The notes: a model not told the origin generated them from the sequence alone. Shown: positions 1-5,482, counted from the stretch's first letter. The stretch is 6,220 nt of DNA from Helicobacteraceae bacterium (GCA_030613795.1 JAUWLG010000087.1:1-6220), one strand, 5' to 3'. Numbers and translations: made by a program.

Positions 1-66
1 TGCAAATCCTGTAACAAGTAAAGCACTAAGTGCCACTGATCCTAAAAGTTTTGTATGCATTTTCAT
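1..66 (-). CDS. N-terminus of an exported protein (partial)
   Basis: Only the first 22 codons are present; the gene runs leftward out of the window. The translation, MKMHTKLLGSVALSALLVTGFA, is a typical signal peptide: a basic start, then a hydrophobic core ending in small residues. The protein is therefore probably periplasmic or outer-membrane. The ATG at 66-64 is chosen because a strong AGGAGGC ribosome site (complement of 71-77) lies four bases before it; an in-frame ATG at 60-58 has no such site. No Cys is reached in the visible part, so a lipoprotein cannot be confirmed or excluded. An operator copy facing this gene lies at 112-130, which suggests shared control with the lipoprotein gene at 374. 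The mature protein is not visible, so its function is unknown. Confidence 0.8.
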   Translation of the reverse strand, partial: MKMHTKLLGSVALSALLVTGFA

Positions 67-95
67 AAATGCCTCCTGAGTTAAATTCTGAGGGC

Positions 96-130
96 AGTTT
101 AATTAAAGGGGTGTGAAAAAATCATGAACA
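96..130 (-). promoter_or_regulatory. Leftward TTCAT-N6-TTCAC operator and putative promoter
   Basis: Read on the minus strand, 130 to 113 gives TGTTCATGATTTTTTCAC. This matches the plus-strand copies at 144-161 and 312-329 at 16 of 18 positions. It contains TTCAT-N6-TTCAC, two half-sites one 11-bp helical turn apart, which is the layout recognised by OmpR/PhoB-class regulators. About 11 bases downstream, TAAACT (complement of 96-101) is a 4/6 match to a -10 box, and the start codon at 66 follows with a short leader. The operator would thus replace the -35 element of the leftward exported-protein gene. The repeat is seen directly; its function is inferred. Confidence 0.55.
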
Positions 131-135
131 TAATT

Positions 136-168
136 ACATCATTTTTTCATGATTTTTTCATATTACTC
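136..168 (+). promoter_or_regulatory. Rightward three-unit 11-bp phased operator
   Basis: Three consecutive 11-base units follow the pattern TCATGATTTTT: ACATCATTTTT (136-146), TCATGATTTTT (147-157) and TCATATTACTC (158-168). The core, TTTTCATGATTTTTTCAT at 144-161, is identical over 18 bases to 312-329 and lies in inverted orientation to the copy at 112-130. Eleven-base spacing puts each half-site on the same DNA face, as OmpR/PhoB-family dimers require. The nearest good -10-like hexamer to the right is TATAAG at 182-187, farther away than the usual ten bases, so it is unclear whether this copy drives a rightward transcript or assists the leftward promoter. Confidence 0.6.
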
Positions 169-194
169 TGTTTGCATAGCATATAAGCTCTTAT

Positions 195-240
195 GCCCCC
201 CTATTATAGGCGGGCCAAGCTTTATTAGTTGCAAGCTGGC
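195..240. repeat. Two adjacent inverted repeats in the 67-373 gap
   Basis: GCCCCCCTAT (195-204) and ATAGGCGGGC (206-215) are reverse complements with one C-C mismatch, giving a GC-rich hairpin with a small loop. Immediately after, GCCAAGCTT (214-222) can pair with AAGCTGGC (233-240) with one bulged A, around a ten-base loop. A shorter palindrome, CTCCACATGGAG, lies at 270-281. No U-run follows any stem, so none looks like an intrinsic terminator. I see no convincing gene in 67-373: the tiny frames starting at ATG 193 and ATG 285 are 11 codons each and have poor support. The stems may be part of a structured leader or small RNA, or may be DNA-level sites; I recognise no known riboswitch. Confidence 0.4.
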
Positions 241-293
241 AGCAGTTATCTGATCGCAACAAATGCTTACTCCACATGGAGAAGATGAATACA

Positions 294-345
294 TGTGATA
301 AGTTTGTGATATTTTCATGATTTTTTCATGTTAATAGCAGATAAT
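294..345 (+). promoter_or_regulatory. Lipoprotein gene promoter with four phased half-sites
   Basis: Half-sites recur every 11 bases: TGTGATA at 294-300, TGTGATA at 305-311, TTCATGA at 314-320 and TTCATGT at 325-331 (aligned cores GTGAT, GTGAT, ATGAT, ATGTT at 295, 306, 317 and 328). The last two form TTCAT-N6-TTCAT, identical over 18 bases (312-329) to the copy at 144-161. A -10-like GATAAT lies at 340-345, ten bases after the 18-base block, so the operator covers the position where a -35 would be. This is the geometry of a PhoB/OmpR-activated promoter. The transcript would start near 352, about 20 bases before the ATG at 374, leaving room for the GAGGA ribosome site at 363-367. Confidence 0.6.
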
Positions 346-373
346 GCGTCATCTTAATTTTCGAGGATAAGTT

Positions 374-1216
374 ATGAAAAACATTTTATTAGCACTTATG
401 ACAACAGCTGTCATGATGTTCAGCGGTTGTAGCTCTAAAGAGGCGACACCGGGATATGCAGGGCCTGCTGAAGTCAGCACCTATTTTGTTGCACCGTTGA
501 TGAGTACGGATGACGTCAAGTCTAAACTTGAGAGTGCCGGTTTTGAGATCGTTGCTGTTGATACAGTCTCAAAGAAAAAACTTGACAGTATTGTTTTTAC
601 AAACGATTATTTAAAAGGTCTGGCAAACAAGCCTGGTCGTGGTTTCTTAGCGGGCGCGCTTCGTGTCTTGGTTGACACTGAAGGTAATACGACACGTATC
701 TCTAACCCTCGCTACTTTACGAAGGCCTTTTTACAAGATGATTACAAACTTGGTGACGAGCAGCCACTGCTTGATGACTTGAACAAAGCGTTTGGTGACC
801 TCAAACCATCTGAAGACAAGTGGGAATTTGACGGTCTTGCTGATTATCAATTTATGATCGGTCGCCCATACTACCAGGACCAGATCGTTGCCGGTGAAGG
901 TAACACAACAGACCTCATCGCTAAGATAGAAAGTACCAAGAAGAAAAACATGGTCTTCAAACTTGAAGTCGGTGAAGGCCGTACCCTATATGGTGTTAAA
1001 CTGCATAAACGTACGATGAAGTTCGCTGACAAGATCGGTGCACAAAATGCCGGGATCATGCCTTGGATGATCTTGGTCGAAGACAACAAAGCGACAGCTC
1101 TGCGTGCAGACTATATGATCGCTATCAGCTACCCTCTTCTTGACCTCGGTGGATTTATGGGAATCATGACTGTACCGGGTGCAGTTGAAAAAGACGTCTC
1201 TAAATACTTTAAATAG
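374..1216 (+). CDS. Outer-membrane-type lipoprotein, two DUF302-like halves
   Basis: A 280-residue protein with a type II signal: a basic start, a hydrophobic stretch at 4-16 and lipobox FSGC with the acylated Cys at 19. No Asp follows the Cys, which by the usual sorting rule points to the outer membrane, facing the periplasm. The ATG is supported by GAGGA at 363-367. The mature part seems to contain two similar halves, about 32-140 and 152-277. Each has a strand-rich block ending in a hydrophobic segment followed by a polar turn: LRVLVDTEGNTT at 96-107 and PWMILVEDNKAT at 230-241. This resembles the DUF302 fold (function unknown), but only weakly by eye, and I see no catalytic motif. It stands alone as a transcription unit, with its own operator-controlled promoter upstream and a hairpin terminator downstream. 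It is the likeliest target of the convergent two-component system. Confidence 0.85.
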   Translation: MKNILLALMTTAVMMFSGCSSKEATPGYAGPAEVSTYFVAPLMSTDDVKSKLESAGFEIVAVDTVSKKKLDSIVFTNDYLKGLANKPGRGFLAGALRVLVDTEGNTTRISNPRYFTKAFLQDDYKLGDEQPLLDDLNKAFGDLKPSEDKWEFDGLADYQFMIGRPYYQDQIVAGEGNTTDLIAKIESTKKKNMVFKLEVGEGRTLYGVKLHKRTMKFADKIGAQNAGIMPWMILVEDNKATALRADYMIAISYPLLDLGGFMGIMTVPGAVEKDVSKYFK

Positions 1217-1240
1217 TATTTAGAACCCTTCTACACATTA

Positions 1241-1271
1241 AAAGATTGCCAAAGTCTATTTGGCAATCTTT
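1241..1271. terminator. Bidirectional hairpin terminator
   Basis: AAAGATTGCCAAA (1241-1253) and TTTGGCAATCTTT (1259-1271) are perfect reverse complements: a 13-bp stem with the five-base loop GTCTA. The stem has an A-rich foot on the left and a T-rich foot on the right, so RNA from either strand ends in a U-rich tract within the stem. It lies 24 bases after the lipoprotein stop codon and 32 bases beyond the kinase stop codon, between converging genes. It is therefore best read as a shared terminator. The U-tracts are short, so read-through in either direction is possible. Confidence 0.85.
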
Positions 1272-1303
1272 CTCACCTTAATTGCCTCACCAACAAATAT
1301 CCT

Positions 1304-2539
1304 CTATATCTCACACTTCTGCTCAGACGAATTAAACACGATCGTTGTATAAAACTGTCCATCTTTCTCTTCAACCTCATACGTATAATCAAGTTTATCT
1401 GCCAGTCTAGCGATCATCTTTGAGCCTATAAATGAGCTGAAAAGCGTCTCATCGCTTTTAGTCCCCATCTCATTGACGATAGATAGACGACGATTTTTAG
1501 TATCCACATGGTTAGTGATGGTCGAGTTGTTCTTTGTGTGCATAAAGATGTTTTCAAATACAGCCTGCATCACCTTTTGCATCGCCTCTTTGTGAACAGA
1601 GAGAGAAAAGTCCTCTTCCCAGTTAGAGACCATCGTCAACCCTTTTTTCTCCAAGATAGGTTTAAACGCCATCTGCATCATTGAACACTGTTCCTGCATC
1701 GAGATCGACTCTTTCTGTTTTTGCATATCCCACTCGATCTCTTTTAAAAAGAGGAGTTCACGCAGTTTGTTACTGATGGTCTTAATGTCATCTTCGCTCT
1801 CTTGTACAAAGGTGGTTTTGTCAAATTCATCATTTTGTTTAAACAGAGCCAGACGTGCTTTTAAGATAGCGATCGGCGACTTGATCTCATGGGCAGCCTC
1901 TTTAAAGATGTCCTGCTTCTGTTTACAGAGTGTCTGGTTTGATTCAAGTAGTCCGATGATCGCCTCTTTAAGATCATTGACCTCACTGCTGCCGTTACAT
2001 AGCGGGCTACTCTCTTTTTCCGAAGATGAATCTTTGCAGAAACGGACCAGGCACCGCAGAGGTAGAAACAGACGGTTAAGAAAATAGGTAAAGATGAAGA
2101 TAAACAGTAACAAAACAGTCCCAAATACCAGCAGTAGTTTCGAGATAAAACCTAACATCTTCTTCTGTATCGCTTCACGACCGGAACTTACAACAAGATA
2201 GCGATTGTCCGGCAACTTCCTAATGACGCTGCAGACCTCTTCTTTCAGAGGTTTTGCATCGTGAATAGAAAAAGTAAGACGATCAAAGAGAGCAACAAAC
2301 GGTGCTTCATGATACTCCTCTAAAAAGTGAAAACTGGCTTTTATGGCTTCAGGGTCATTTTTATACAGTTCGTGACGCACCACATCTTCAGCCATAACGG
2401 TCAATGAGTTTTCCAGGTTAGTACTCAACTCTTTATGGTAATCATAAACGACATAAGCTCCCAGCATTAAAAAGGTCACAATACTACTGACGGCAAAAAA
2501 GAAGATGATAGAGAACTGTAGGCTTTTAGGCTTGCTCAA
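1304..2539 (-). CDS. Membrane sensor histidine kinase, DccS/ArsS-like
   Basis: A 411-residue inner-membrane kinase, the partner of the regulator encoded just upstream. Membrane segments lie at about 9-31 and 128-154 and bracket a roughly 95-residue periplasmic sensor region with no recognisable motif. A degenerate HAMP-like linker follows (PLRCLVRF at 160-167). The H-box FKEAAHEIKSPIAILK places the phosphorylated His at 217. The ATP-binding domain is short and eroded: N330 of the N-box is kept, but the G1 motif DxGxG appears as NEMGT (356-360), and LFSSF (366-370) runs straight into a single-Gly G2 (G372), leaving almost no ATP lid. The start is TTG (2539-2537), supported by GAGGA (complement of 2547-2551) seven bases upstream; the next Met lies inside the first membrane segment. 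It overlaps the regulator's end by 14 bases, implying translational coupling. Similarity to C. jejuni DccS is inferred from organisation, not from alignment. Confidence 0.88.
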   Translation of the reverse strand: MSKPKSLQFSIIFFFAVSSIVTFLMLGAYVVYDYHKELSTNLENSLTVMAEDVVRHELYKNDPEAIKASFHFLEEYHEAPFVALFDRLTFSIHDAKPLKEEVCSVIRKLPDNRYLVVSSGREAIQKKMLGFISKLLLVFGTVLLLFIFIFTYFLNRLFLPLRCLVRFCKDSSSEKESSPLCNGSSEVNDLKEAIIGLLESNQTLCKQKQDIFKEAAHEIKSPIAILKARLALFKQNDEFDKTTFVQESEDDIKTISNKLRELLFLKEIEWDMQKQKESISMQEQCSMMQMAFKPILEKKGLTMVSNWEEDFSLSVHKEAMQKVMQAVFENIFMHTKNNSTITNHVDTKNRRLSIVNEMGTKSDETLFSSFIGSKMIARLADKLDYTYEVEEKDGQFYTTIVFNSSEQKCEI

Positions 2540-3179
2540 TAGTATATCCTCGTGTTTTAATCGTCTTGATGACCTTCACAGGCAGCTTTTTACGGATATG
2601 TCCTATTGTCACATCGATGGTGTTAGAAGAGATGTTTTGCGGGTTCAAATAAAGCGCGTCCAACAGCTCCTCTTTTGAGACAATAGAGCCCTGTTTTTTC
2701 AACAGATAGAAAAAAAGATCACTCTCTTTGCGAGTCAAAGAGACCGTCTCACCTTCGTATTGAAGCTGTTTCATACTTGTATCACATTTCAAACCATCAA
2801 GATCGATCTCTGTCACTTTTTGATTGCGCCTTGCAAGGGCATGGACCCGTGCCAACAGTTCATCATTGTCAAAAGGTTTATCCAGATAGTCGTCTGCCCC
2901 AAGATTTAACCCACTGATCTTATCAGCGATCGAATCATAGGCACTGATCACGATGACACCCGTCTGACTGTTTTTTTCTTTGATCTTTTTTATCAAAGAC
3001 ATCCCGACATCTATACCGTTGATATCTCTATCTAACAGAACTACATCATAATAGAACTGATCAATATAATCACTTGCATCTTCTATCGTGGCAAGTGCAT
3101 CGACAACAAAGTGCTGACTCAGATATGCACTCACCAATTGTGAAAGCTTTGGATTATCTTCAAGCATTAAAATTCGCAT
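2526..3179 (-). CDS. OmpR/PhoB-family response regulator, possibly DccR-like
   Basis: A 217-residue transcription factor with an N-terminal receiver and a C-terminal winged helix. Receiver residues are all present: acidic pair E7/D8, phospho-acceptor D50 in VVLLDRDINGID, S79, and K101 in DYLDKPF. The DNA-binding domain (about 125-215) has the family pattern, LTRKESDLFFYLLKK, then the recognition-helix region NTIDVTIGHIRKKL and a C-terminal hairpin ending KTRGYTIE. The ATG at 3179-3177 is chosen because AAGGAA (complement of 3185-3190) sits five bases before it; a TTG start at 3200 would add seven residues but has no ribosome site. It is the first gene of an operon with the kinase, which starts inside its last codons. 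Such regulators bind 11-bp-spaced direct repeats, exactly the kind found at 112-168 and 294-331, which makes those its probable sites. Phosphate-type or other OmpR-family roles cannot be excluded. Confidence 0.92.
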   Translation of the reverse strand: MRILMLEDNPKLSQLVSAYLSQHFVVDALATIEDASDYIDQFYYDVVLLDRDINGIDVGMSLIKKIKEKNSQTGVIVISAYDSIADKISGLNLGADDYLDKPFDNDELLARVHALARRNQKVTEIDLDGLKCDTSMKQLQYEGETVSLTRKESDLFFYLLKKQGSIVSKEELLDALYLNPQNISSNTIDVTIGHIRKKLPVKVIKTIKTRGYTIEQA

Positions 3180-3225
3180 TAATATTCCTTCTTTAAACAA
3201 TATATCTAAAGAGTGTTAGTGAAGT

Positions 3226-3283
3226 ATTAAATCAGACATTAATCACCAAGATTTTACAAGTATTTGACAACTATTTGATATAT
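3226..3283 (-). promoter_or_regulatory. Second set of 11-bp phased repeats upstream of the two-component operon
   Basis: Three 11-base units abut on the plus strand: ATTTTACAAGT (3251-3261), ATTTGACAACT (3262-3272) and ATTTGATATAT (3273-3283). On the minus strand they read as repeats of about TTGTCAAAT, different from the TTCAT-N6-TTCAT sites. A minus-strand -10-like TTTAAT (complement of 3226-3231) could serve the regulator gene, which starts at 3179. The plus-strand unit also contains TTGACA (3264-3269), a consensus -35, but no -10 follows at 16-18 bases. The repeats may bind an OmpR-class regulator acting on either divergent gene. Their regularity is seen; their role is inferred. Confidence 0.4.
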
Positions 3284-3331
3284 ATATTTCTTATATACTC
3301 GGATAGCAAACTTAATGCAAAAAAGACTTTA

Positions 3332-3348
3332 TCTTTTTGTTATATAAT
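3332..3348 (+). promoter_or_regulatory. Promoter of the diguanylate cyclase gene
   Basis: TATAAT at 3343-3348 is a perfect -10, preceded by a T-run and G (CTTTTTG at 3333-3339). This matches the sigma-70 promoter style of Campylobacterota, where a T-rich stretch replaces a conserved -35. Transcription would begin near 3355 and give a leader of about 45 bases before the GTG at 3401. The leader contains a short inverted repeat, CTCACGTGTGAG (3362-3373), and the strong ribosome site GGAGGAG (3388-3394). Confidence 0.6.
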
Positions 3349-3361
3349 AGAGCATTAACAC

Positions 3362-3373
3362 CTCACGTGTGAG
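3362..3373 (+). repeat. Short inverted repeat in the cyclase leader
   Basis: CTCAC (3362-3366) and GTGAG (3369-3373) are reverse complements around GT, a 12-base near-palindrome just downstream of the expected transcription start. With a two-base loop it is a poor RNA hairpin but a reasonable site for a dimeric DNA-binding protein positioned as a repressor. No known riboswitch is recognised here. Confidence 0.3.
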
Positions 3374-3400
3374 AGTTCCTAAAAGCTGGAGGAGTAAGAC

Positions 3401-5104
3401 GTGAAAACAGAGACTTTAACGCTTCTACATTCACAAAACTCAGATCTTTCACAAGAAGAGTATGCCTTCAACCAGCAGCTCTTCAACACCATTGTCGAGA
3501 CCGGCCGCATCGGCTATTTTATACGCAAACATGATCATGACACCATCGAATTCTCAAAGATCGCAAAAGAGATCTTCGGACTGGAGCTTTTTGAGAGTAG
3601 TGCATACAAAAATGGTTTCCGATCACTTATCACCCTGCTGCGTCATCTTATTCATCCTGACGACCTTAGAAAAGCCATAAAGGTCATGCAAGAGGCCAAC
3701 CAGAGGAGAGAGGGGTATGAACTCGACTGTCGCATCATCCTGCCAAACAGCCTTATCCGTCATATTAAACTCATCACCCACCTCAGTTTTACGACTGAGA
3801 ACCATCTCTATCGAACGATAGGTACCATTTATGATACCAGTGAGCTCAAAGAGGAGCAGTTACGGCATGAAGAACTTGCATTTTTGGTTGAAAATGCTGT
3901 CAATGAGATCTATATCGTTGATACCAAGAGATTGACCTATCTCTACGCCAATGCAAAAGCACTGGACATTCTTGGGTATACACAAGAGGAACTTTTTAAG
4001 ATGGATGTATATGCGATAAATCCGGAACTTACTGCTGAACATGTCGCAGAGATGAAAAATGTCGTTGACCAGGACAAGGTGGTCACCAATGAGAGTGTTC
4101 ATCAGAGTAAAGACGGTTCACAATACCCTACCCGTTCGCAGATCTATCACACCCACTACTTTGGCAGAGATGTCTATGTCATCTTCTCAACCGATATTAC
4201 ACAAGAGAAGCACCAGAAGATGAATGAACTGACACTCAAAAAGACCTTGGAAAATGTCCTGGATTACAGCGGGACACTCTTTCTTCTCTCCAGTGGAACG
4301 GAGATAGTTCACGCCAATAAAGCGGTACTGCACTTTTTAGGTCTTAACACAGTAGAAGAGCTAAAAGAGAGATACCACTGCATGATGGATATCTTTGAAG
4401 AGGAAGAGGGCTACTTTTCAGCTAAAAAGATCAATACAGATTGTCAAGGCTGTGAATGCATTGCGACCTTGGCAAAGGGCGATATTCTAGGTGTCATCAA
4501 GCACACTCCTTCAGGTCAAAAAAGGGTAATGAAACTCAACCTCAACCAGTTGCCAAACGACAACTACATCATCTCTATGACTGATGTAACCGAGATCGAA
4601 GAGGAGGCTAAACGGTTTCAATACCAGGCAAACCATGACAAGTTGACCGGTGCCTATAACCGAAGTTATCTCGACTTTATCTACCAAAAATACCTCGATG
4701 ATTTTAGAGAAAACGGTTCAGTATGTTCGTTCATACTGCTCGACATCGATGACTTTAAACAGATCAACGACAACTACGGTCACCTTACCGGAGACCATGT
4801 TCTCATACTGTTAAGCAATGTCATCAACCGTAGAATACGTCATGATGATGTTTTTGTGCGCTGGGGCGGCGAAGAGTTTTTGGTTCTGCTGCCGCATACT
4901 TCCAAAGTAAATGCCATGACAACAGCAGAGATACTGCGCAAAGAGATCAGTAAGATCGACATCGGTATCGATTGTTGTATCACTAGCAGTTTTGGCGTCA
5001 CAGAGTGTCAAGACAACGACACAAAAGAGACCCTGTTCGAACGCTTGGACAGCGCCCTTTATGAGGCCAAGAATTCCGGCAAGAACTGTGTAAAGACGCT
5101 ATAG
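3401..5104 (+). CDS. Three-PAS diguanylate cyclase (GGDEF)
   Basis: A 567-residue soluble protein that should make the second messenger c-di-GMP from two GTP. No membrane segment or signal peptide is seen, so it senses in the cytosol. Three PAS-like domains lie at about 25-147 (with HPDDLRKAIKV), 157-270 (IYIVD...NAKALDILGYTQEEL, then the closing STDITQEK) and 280-400 (ending TDVTEIEEE). The GGDEF domain at about 405-567 begins HDKLTGAYNR and has metal ligand D448 in LLDIDDFKQINDNYGH, active motif GGEEF at 489-493, and RxxD (R480, D483) at the product-inhibition site. It should therefore be active and feedback-controlled. No EAL domain is present. The start codon is GTG with GGAGGAG six bases upstream. 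The third PAS holds a Cys cluster, DCQGCEC (347-353). It has its own promoter and is divergent from the two-component operon. The signal it senses is not predictable. Confidence 0.93.
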   Translation: MKTETLTLLHSQNSDLSQEEYAFNQQLFNTIVETGRIGYFIRKHDHDTIEFSKIAKEIFGLELFESSAYKNGFRSLITLLRHLIHPDDLRKAIKVMQEANQRREGYELDCRIILPNSLIRHIKLITHLSFTTENHLYRTIGTIYDTSELKEEQLRHEELAFLVENAVNEIYIVDTKRLTYLYANAKALDILGYTQEELFKMDVYAINPELTAEHVAEMKNVVDQDKVVTNESVHQSKDGSQYPTRSQIYHTHYFGRDVYVIFSTDITQEKHQKMNELTLKKTLENVLDYSGTLFLLSSGTEIVHANKAVLHFLGLNTVEELKERYHCMMDIFEEEEGYFSAKKINTDCQGCECIATLAKGDILGVIKHTPSGQKRVMKLNLNQLPNDNYIISMTDVTEIEEEAKRFQYQANHDKLTGAYNRSYLDFIYQKYLDDFRENGSVCSFILLDIDDFKQINDNYGHLTGDHVLILLSNVINRRIRHDDVFVRWGGEEFLVLLPHTSKVNAMTTAEILRKEISKIDIGIDCCITSSFGVTECQDNDTKETLFERLDSALYEAKNSGKNCVKTL

Positions 5105-5126
5105 ATTATCTCTATCAAGTAAAATA

Positions 5127-5135
5127 TGCTAAAAT
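5127..5135 (+). promoter_or_regulatory. Extended -10 promoter for the small exported protein
   Basis: TGCTAAAAT gives an extended -10: TG at 5127-5128, one spacer base, then TAAAAT at 5130-5135, a 5/6 match. Transcription would start about seven bases later, almost at the ATG at 5143. No Shine-Dalgarno sequence is visible in the 38 bases after the cyclase stop codon, so a leaderless or near-leaderless message is possible. Read-through from the cyclase gene is also possible, as no terminator separates the two. Confidence 0.4.
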
Positions 5136-5142
5136 TCCGCTA

Positions 5143-5409
5143 ATGAAACGACAAATAAACACGCTTTTTGCACTGCTTTTTATCATCAGTACCTTCACAA
5201 CTTCTCTACATGAGTTGTTGCCGCATCACCACAGCAGTGATTGTCAGGTCTGTACCTTGGTGGAGCATCAGACTGCGCTGGTACCTGAGAGTACCATTGC
5301 ATTCCATCTCAAAGCAGCTATTTATGAGCCTGTTTTACCGTTAGAAAACCAATATATTCACTTCCGTAATCCAACCTTAGGTTCTCGAGCACCACCACTT
5401 TTTTCATAA
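5143..5409 (+). CDS. Small exported His/Cys-rich protein, DUF2946-like
   Basis: An 88-residue protein with a hydrophobic signal or anchor segment at about 7-22, followed by a likely metal-binding stretch: H23, H28-H30, C34, C37 and H42, in the pattern HxxxxHHHxxxCxxCxxxxH. The tail ends SRAPPLFS, like the conserved RAPP or RGPP end of small DUF2946-type proteins that often precede outer-membrane or metal-transport genes. The family call is from memory and weak. It probably acts in the periplasm or at the inner-membrane surface. It lies 83 bases before an outer-membrane protein gene with its own His-rich segment, consistent with a shared role in handling a metal such as zinc or copper. No ribosome site precedes the ATG. 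A five-codon frame, ATG 5126 to TAA 5143, overlaps its start as TAATG, which might couple translation. Confidence 0.72.
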   Translation: MKRQINTLFALLFIISTFTTSLHELLPHHHSSDCQVCTLVEHQTALVPESTIAFHLKAAIYEPVLPLENQYIHFRNPTLGSRAPPLFS

Positions 5410-5443
5410 AAAACAGACCAATTAATTAAATTATTTCAGCACA

Positions 5444-5482
5444 ACAGTACAAGTATGCCTACTGTACAAGCGTGCTTATTAT
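5444..5482 (+). promoter_or_regulatory. Direct and inverted repeats with putative -10 before the outer-membrane gene
   Basis: GTACAAG occurs at 5447-5453 and 5464-5470, 17 bases apart, and the match continues as tatGC versus cgtGC. ACAGTA (5444-5449) and TACTGT (5460-5465) also form an inverted repeat across the same stretch. Just after it, TGCTTATTAT (5473-5482) contains TATTAT, a -10-like hexamer with an upstream TG. This could be an operator and promoter for the gene at 5493. It does not match a Fur or Zur box I can recognise. If TATTAT is used, the leader would be only a few bases long. Confidence 0.35.

Noticed and set aside
193..320. Mini-ORFs at ATG 193 (MPPYYRRAKLY) and ATG 285 (MNTCDKFVIFS)
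   Set aside because: Eleven codons each; the first has no ribosome site and the second has GGAG only three bases away, and its stop falls inside the operator. A leader peptide is conceivable but unsupported.
871..1089. 72-codon minus-strand open frame inside the lipoprotein gene
   Set aside because: It is antisense to a well-supported gene with signal peptide and ribosome site; its composition is that of a shadow frame.
1767..2124. Open frames on both strands inside the kinase gene (1767-2087 plus, 1861-2124 minus)
   Set aside because: They overlap the H-box and linker coding region of the kinase, have Ser/Arg-rich shadow composition and no ribosome site.
3180..3200. Seven-residue longer start (TTG at 3200) for the response regulator
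   Set aside because: The ATG at 3179 has AAGGAA at the right distance, and MRILMLEDN is the normal beginning of this family.
3264..3299. Consensus -35 TTGACA (3264-3269) with TATACT (3294-3299) as the cyclase promoter
   Set aside because: The spacer is 24 bases, too long for sigma-70; TATAAT at 3343 with an upstream T-run is a better candidate.
3362..3400. c-di-GMP riboswitch in the cyclase leader
   Set aside because: The leader is only about 45 bases and has none of the conserved elements of known c-di-GMP aptamers.
3462..3805. Open frames at 3462-3680 (plus) and 3623-3805 (minus) in the cyclase gene
   Set aside because: Both lie within the first PAS domain coding region in other frames and show no family features.
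3860..5011. Minus-strand open frames at 3860-4102 and 4811-5011
   Set aside because: Antisense to conserved PAS2 and GGDEF coding sequence; no start signals.
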